In this document: piece after piece, positions 60,179 through 64,000 of the stretch
Layout: every line of letters starts with the position of its first letter
Numbering within the stretch: position 1 is the stretch's first letter
From: JBBCJT01 sp037190665
Lineage (GTDB): Bacteria > Pseudomonadota > Alphaproteobacteria > Acetobacterales > Acetobacteraceae
Reading direction: 5' to 3'
DNA length: 64,000 bases
NCBI GenBank assembly: GCA_037190665.1
Contig: JBBCJT010000136.1
Coordinates: 11,003-75,002, forward strand
Translations under genes and position numbers: made by a program
The notes under the pieces: generated by a model
The model's input: the letters and a program-made list of their open reading frames with translations, nothing else
What the model was told of the DNA's origin: nothing
Databases searched by the model: none

Positions 60179-62185
60179 GACGAAAATCTCCAGCCAGCCG
60201 CCCGGGTCGCGCCGGGTGCTGTCCCCGGCTGCGAGCAGCACCGTGGTGGTGGGGCTCTCCAGCAATGCGGGGCCGCGCAGCGCCGTATCCGCGGCGAGGC
60301 CGTCGAGCGCGTGCACCGGCACGTCCTGCCAGCCGTCGAGCCAGACGCGCCGCCGCGTGACCGGCCGCGTCGCGGCGGCGGAGGGCGGGGCGGGCGGGGC
60401 GGGCAGCGCGCCGGTCGCGGCGACGCGGAGCGTGGTCAGTACGCAATCCTGCCCGCGCGGCGCCCAGGCGTAGAGGAACTCATGGCGTACGTGGAACGCC
60501 TCGGCCAGCCGCGCGGCGAGCCCGTGTGCGGACCAGTCGAACGGGGTGAGCGGGACGGCGATCTCGAACACCTGCTCGCCCGCGCGCATCCCGGCGGAGC
60601 GGGTGAGTGTCGGCGCATCCTGTCCGAGCCGTTCGGCGGCGAGCCGCTCCAGCCGCGTCCAGGCCTCCGCCAGCGCGCCGGGATCTAGGCGGGAGAGATC
60701 GACGCCGAAGCTCTGCTCGACTTCCGCGCGCGGCGCGCTCGCGAGCATGCCCCAGGCCGACAGCACCGAGGCGGCGAGCGGCACGATGGCCCGGCCGATG
60801 CCGAGATCGCGCGCCATCGCCGAGACATGCAGCCCCGCCGCGCCACCGAAGGCGAGCAGCGCGTACCCGCGCGGGTCGATGCCGCGGCGGACGGTGGCAA
60901 CGCGGATCCCGTCCGCCATGCGCGCATCGACCACCCGCACCACGCCCGAGGCGGCCTGCACGGCATCGAGGCCGAGCCGCGCGCCGAGCGTGGCGAGCGC
61001 CGTCTCCGCCGCCGCGCGGTCCAGCCTGCCGCCGGCGAAATCCTCGCCCAGCCGTCCGAGGACGAGATTGGCGTCGGTGACGGTGGGCTCGGTCCCGCCC
61101 CGCCCGTAGCAGGCCGGGCCGGGCATCGCGCCGGCGCTCTCGGGCCCCACCTGCAGCAGGCCGGCGGCGTTGATGCGCGCGATCGACCCGCCGCCGGCGC
61201 CGAGGGTGACGATGTCGAGCGACGGCAGCGCGATGCGCGCAGCCCCCACGCTGCGTTCGCCCGCGCGCGCGGCCGTGCCGCCGGAGACCAGTGCGATGTC
61301 GGTGCTGGTGCCGCCCATGTCGAAGCCGACGAGGTCCGCCCCCGCGCCCAGCCGCGCCAGCGCCTCCGCCGCCGCGGCCCCGCCCGCCGGGCCGGACAGC
61401 GCGGTGGCGGCGGCGAGCCGCGACGCCTCGGCGACCGAGGCGACGCCGCCATGGCTGAGGATGATGTCGAGCTGACCCGCGAACCCCGCCTCCCGCAGCC
61501 GCCGTTCCAGCCGGGCGAGATGGGCGGACACGACCGGGCCGACCTCGGCATTGGCGACGGTGGTCATGAAGCGGGCGTACTCGCCGATCACCGGCAGCAC
61601 GTCCGATGACAGGGTGACGTAGGCGCCCGGCAGGCGTTGCCGCGCCGCCTCGGCGGCGATGCGTTCGTGCGCGGGGTTGGTCCAGGCGTGCAGGAAGCAG
61701 ATGGCGACGGACTCCACCTCCGCCGCCGCCAGCGCCTCCAGCGCCGCATCCAGCGAGGCGGGATCGAGCGGGGTGAGCACAGCGCCGTCCGGTCCGATCC
61801 GTTCCACCACGCCGCAGCGGCGCGCGCGCGGCACCGGCGGGACGGGCGGCTTCATGCGCAGGTCGTAGCGGTCGGGTTTCAGCCCCTCCCGCATCGCCAC
61901 CACGTCGCGGTGGCCCGCGGTGGTCAGCAGCCCGACGCGCGCGCCCTTGCCTTCCAGCAGCGCGTTGGTCGCGACCGTGGTGCCGTGGACGAGGCGGCCG
62001 GTCGCAGCCAGCAAGGTCTTCGTGTCCAATCCCAGAGCGGCGGCGGCCCGCGCGATGCCGTCCAGTGCGCCGCGCGACTGGTCGTCCGGCGTGGTCGGCG
62101 CCTTGGCGATGACGGTGCCGGCGGGGGAGGCGACGACGACATCGGTGAAGGTGCCGCCGACATCCACGCCGATCGCGGTGCGCAT
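60170..62185 (-). CDS. hydantoinase/oxoprolinase subunit A (HyuA family)
   Basis: A 671-residue ATP-dependent amidohydrolase subunit. IGVDVGGTFTDVV, the HGTTVATNALLEGKGA loop, GGVASVAEASRL, FDMGGTSTDIALV and ILFGGAAGLH-type ALLAFGGAAGLHV are diagnostic of the HyuA/acetone carboxylase beta superfamily. Members open cyclic imides (hydantoin, 5-oxoproline) using ATP. Its start overlaps the HyuB stop (TGATG). Substrate unknown. Confidence 0.94.
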   Translation of the reverse strand: MRTAIGVDVGGTFTDVVVASPAGTVIAKAPTTPDDQSRGALDGIARAAAALGLDTKTLLAATGRLVHGTTVATNALLEGKGARVGLLTTAGHRDVVAMREGLKPDRYDLRMKPPVPPVPRARRCGVVERIGPDGAVLTPLDPASLDAALEALAAAEVESVAICFLHAWTNPAHERIAAEAARQRLPGAYVTLSSDVLPVIGEYARFMTTVANAEVGPVVSAHLARLERRLREAGFAGQLDIILSHGGVASVAEASRLAAATALSGPAGGAAAAEALARLGAGADLVGFDMGGTSTDIALVSGGTAARAGERSVGAARIALPSLDIVTLGAGGGSIARINAAGLLQVGPESAGAMPGPACYGRGGTEPTVTDANLVLGRLGEDFAGGRLDRAAAETALATLGARLGLDAVQAASGVVRVVDARMADGIRVATVRRGIDPRGYALLAFGGAAGLHVSAMARDLGIGRAIVPLAASVLSAWGMLASAPRAEVEQSFGVDLSRLDPGALAEAWTRLERLAAERLGQDAPTLTRSAGMRAGEQVFEIAVPLTPFDWSAHGLAARLAEAFHVRHEFLYAWAPRGQDCVLTTLRVAATGALPAPPAPPSAAATRPVTRRRVWLDGWQDVPVHALDGLAADTALRGPALLESPTTTVLLAAGDSTRRDPGGWLEIFVGA

Positions 62186-63804
62186 CACGTATCCTGTTCC
62201 AGCCCGGCCGGGCGCATCTCCGGATCGCCCCACCCGCCGCCGCCGCCCGAGCGCAGGTCGAGCACCGAGCCCTTCGGCATGGCGATGCTGATCTCCTTGG
62301 TGCGCAGCTCGCGCGACGGCGCGCCGGGGGCGTGCAGGATGTAGCGGTGCGGCGTGCCGTCCTGCCCGCCCAGGATGCCGCGCGCGCCGTGCCGGGCGCC
62401 GTCGCCCGCCGTGTTGCCGACCGCATCGGCGCGCAGGTGCAGCCGCAATGTCGCGCCGCGCCCGCCGCGGTGGCGGCCCGCGCCTTCGGTGCCCGGGGCG
62501 AGTTCGTGCGATTCGAAATGCAGCGGGAAGCGCTGTTCGGCGATCTCGATGCTGCCGAACTTGATGCCGCCGACCGTGTGCCACTCCCCGGCCGTGTCCC
62601 ACCCGTCGCCGGCGGGCGAGGCGCCGCCGCCGGGGCGGGCGTGGAACATGTGCCAGATGAAGCCGCGCCCGCGCGCCGGATCGTGCCCGGCGATGGCGAT
62701 GCGGAAGCGCCGCCCCCAGCCGGCCATCGCGCGGTCCGGGCAGGCGGGGGCGAGGGCGACGACGATCGCCTCGGCGATCTCGTTGCCCGGGTGACTGGTG
62801 CAGAGCGTGACCGGCGCGGGCGGGCGGGCGTTCACGATGCTGCCCTCGCGCATGATCACCGTCAGCGGCCGGAACGCGCCCTCGTTCTTCGCCGTGTCGG
62901 GGTCGAGCAGGTAGGCGAAGGCCATCGCCGCGGCGGACCAGGAATTGGCGAAGGAGGAGTTGACGAAGCCCTTCACCTGGTCGTCGCTGGCCGACAGGTC
63001 CACCGTGACGTCGCTGCCGGCGACGGTCACGCGGGCGCGGATCGCGATGTCGGTCGCGCCGTGGCCGTCATCGTCGAGGATCGCCTCGCCCTCGTAGATG
63101 CCGTCGCGCCAGGCGCCGACCACCGCGCGCGCATGGCGCTCGGCGGCGTCGAGCATCGCATCCACGATATCGCCCAGCGCCGCCGCGCCATGGGCGGCGA
63201 TCAGCGCGGCGAGGCGGCGCTCGCCCAGCCGTGCGGCGCCGATCATCGCCGCGAGGTCGCCGGCGAAGTCGTGCGGGTGGCGGACGTTGGCGGCGAGCAT
63301 GGCGAGCAGGTCGCGCCGCAGCTCGCCGCGTTCGGTGATGCGGATCGGCGGCAGGCGGATGCCCTCCTGCCACAATTCCGTCGCCGCCGGATTATACGCG
63401 CCGTGCGTCGCCCCGCCGATATCGGACTGATGCGCACGCACCACCGACCAGAAGCGCAGACGCCCTTCCGCGAAGACCGGCACGAAGGCCGTGACGTCCG
63501 GCAGGTGCGACCCGCCATGATACGGATCGTTCAGCAGGAACACGTCGCCTTCGGCCACATCCTCCCCGAAGGCGCCGATCACGGCGCGCACGGCCCAGGG
63601 CATGGCGCCGACATGGACCGGGATGTGGTCCGCCTGCGCGACGAGGCGCGCCTGCCCGTCGGTCAGCGCGATGGAGAAGTCGCGCGAGGAGTTGAGGATC
63701 TGCGAGTAGGCGGTGCGCAGCATCGCCTCGCCCATCTCCTCGACGATGGCGGTCAGACGGTTCTGGACCACCGCGACGGTGACCGGATCGGGCGCTTGCC
63801 GCAT
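62185..63804 (-). CDS. hydantoinase/oxoprolinase subunit B (HyuB family)
   Basis: A 539-residue partner subunit. DPVTVAVVQNRLTAIVEEMGEAMLRTAYS at the start (in part), NDPYHGGSHLPDVTAF, FANSWSAAAMAFAYL and the C-terminal GRGATLRLHLRADAV region are typical. It forms the catalytic complex with subunit A. No transporter is adjacent in the window. Transcribed away from the gene at 63903. Confidence 0.94.
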   Translation of the reverse strand: MRQAPDPVTVAVVQNRLTAIVEEMGEAMLRTAYSQILNSSRDFSIALTDGQARLVAQADHIPVHVGAMPWAVRAVIGAFGEDVAEGDVFLLNDPYHGGSHLPDVTAFVPVFAEGRLRFWSVVRAHQSDIGGATHGAYNPAATELWQEGIRLPPIRITERGELRRDLLAMLAANVRHPHDFAGDLAAMIGAARLGERRLAALIAAHGAAALGDIVDAMLDAAERHARAVVGAWRDGIYEGEAILDDDGHGATDIAIRARVTVAGSDVTVDLSASDDQVKGFVNSSFANSWSAAAMAFAYLLDPDTAKNEGAFRPLTVIMREGSIVNARPPAPVTLCTSHPGNEIAEAIVVALAPACPDRAMAGWGRRFRIAIAGHDPARGRGFIWHMFHARPGGGASPAGDGWDTAGEWHTVGGIKFGSIEIAEQRFPLHFESHELAPGTEGAGRHRGGRGATLRLHLRADAVGNTAGDGARHGARGILGGQDGTPHRYILHAPGAPSRELRTKEISIAMPKGSVLDLRSGGGGGWGDPEMRPAGLEQDT

Positions 63805-63902
63805 GGGTCCATGTCAGCAACCCTCTCACGCCGCAGCAAGCCTGCTTGGAATGAGACGAAAGGCAGCCTACAGATTCAGCGCCAGATACACGGAGGTAAT
63901 GA

Positions 63903-64000
63903 ATGCGAGTCCTGACGGTCGCGGCCGCCGCGGCCCTGCTGAGCCTGCCCGCGATGGCGCAGGTTTCGACCCGCTCGTTCGAACCCGCGACGGCCGGCGA
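63903..64000 (+). CDS. 5' end of a secreted protein (cut by the window edge)
   Basis: The first 32 codons only. A strong GGAGGTAA ribosome site precedes the ATG, and the product begins with a signal peptide (MRVLTVAAAAALLSLPAMAQ) and then VSTRSFEPATAG. The family cannot be told; divergent from the hydantoinase genes. Confidence 0.75.
   Translation, partial: MRVLTVAAAAALLSLPAMAQVSTRSFEPATAG

Overview
The window looks like chromosomal DNA from a high-GC (roughly 70%) alphaproteobacterium, most probably an Acetobacteraceae member of the Roseomonas type. This rests on the extreme GC3, orphan periplasmic binding proteins of the TRAP, TTT/Bug and peptide classes, an EtfAB/3-hydroxybutyryl-CoA dehydrogenase block, a HIG_1 twin-membrane protein, UbiE (ubiquinone) and an alphaproteobacterial-style type VI secretion locus. 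Assignment to a genus is inference only.

Layout. 1-9.2 kb: the tail of an unknown gene, a peptide-type binding protein coupled to an FkbM methyltransferase, a small helical protein, an htrA/response regulator/histidine kinase operon (the kinase start appears frameshifted), small hypotheticals and a TPR protein. Three copies of a REPIN-like inverted doublet lie between these genes. 9.5-17.7 kb: tRNA-Ala(GGC), acetoacetyl-CoA synthetase, undecaprenyl-diphosphatase, an orphan TRAP binding protein, a large MscS channel and an MFS transporter. 17.8-22.5 kb: a HIG_1 protein, etfB-etfA, 3-hydroxybutyryl-CoA dehydrogenase, a beta-hydroxyacid dehydrogenase and a zinc-ribbon hypothetical.

22.6-37.3 kb is the most interesting block. 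Two parallel minus-strand operons each carry a complete PotABCD-like ABC importer and an atypical crotonase lacking one catalytic glutamate. Operon A adds an acyl-CoA ligase; operon B adds a flavin-dependent monooxygenase. Two paralogous TetR regulators sit tail-to-tail between them, and a RutE/nitroreductase-like gene diverges from operon B. I see one shared 20-bp palindromic operator at the three promoter regions (28897, 36595, 36678), which ties the block into one putative catabolic regulon with an unknown substrate.

37.4-46.4 kb is mainly housekeeping: cbpM-cbpA, an atypical pyruvate kinase, a Bug binding protein, dnaA, rpsT, a canonical enoyl-CoA hydratase, mutM with an altered zinc finger, an XRE regulator and ubiE. 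46.6-47.4 kb holds a PEP-CTERM protein behind a near-perfect sigma-54 promoter and followed by a strong terminator. 47.4-60.1 kb is a type VI secretion operon (vgrG, a small conserved protein, PAAR, tagH, tssJ, tssK, tssL, tssM, tagF, pppA) that lacks the sheath, baseplate, Hcp and ClpV genes, so these must be elsewhere. 60.2-63.8 kb is a hydantoinase/oxoprolinase A-B pair, and the window ends in the first codons of a secreted protein.

No phage, insertion sequence or CRISPR array was found. The repeats are the REPIN-like doublets, GC-rich hairpin trains placed right after stop codons, and isolated long hairpins.
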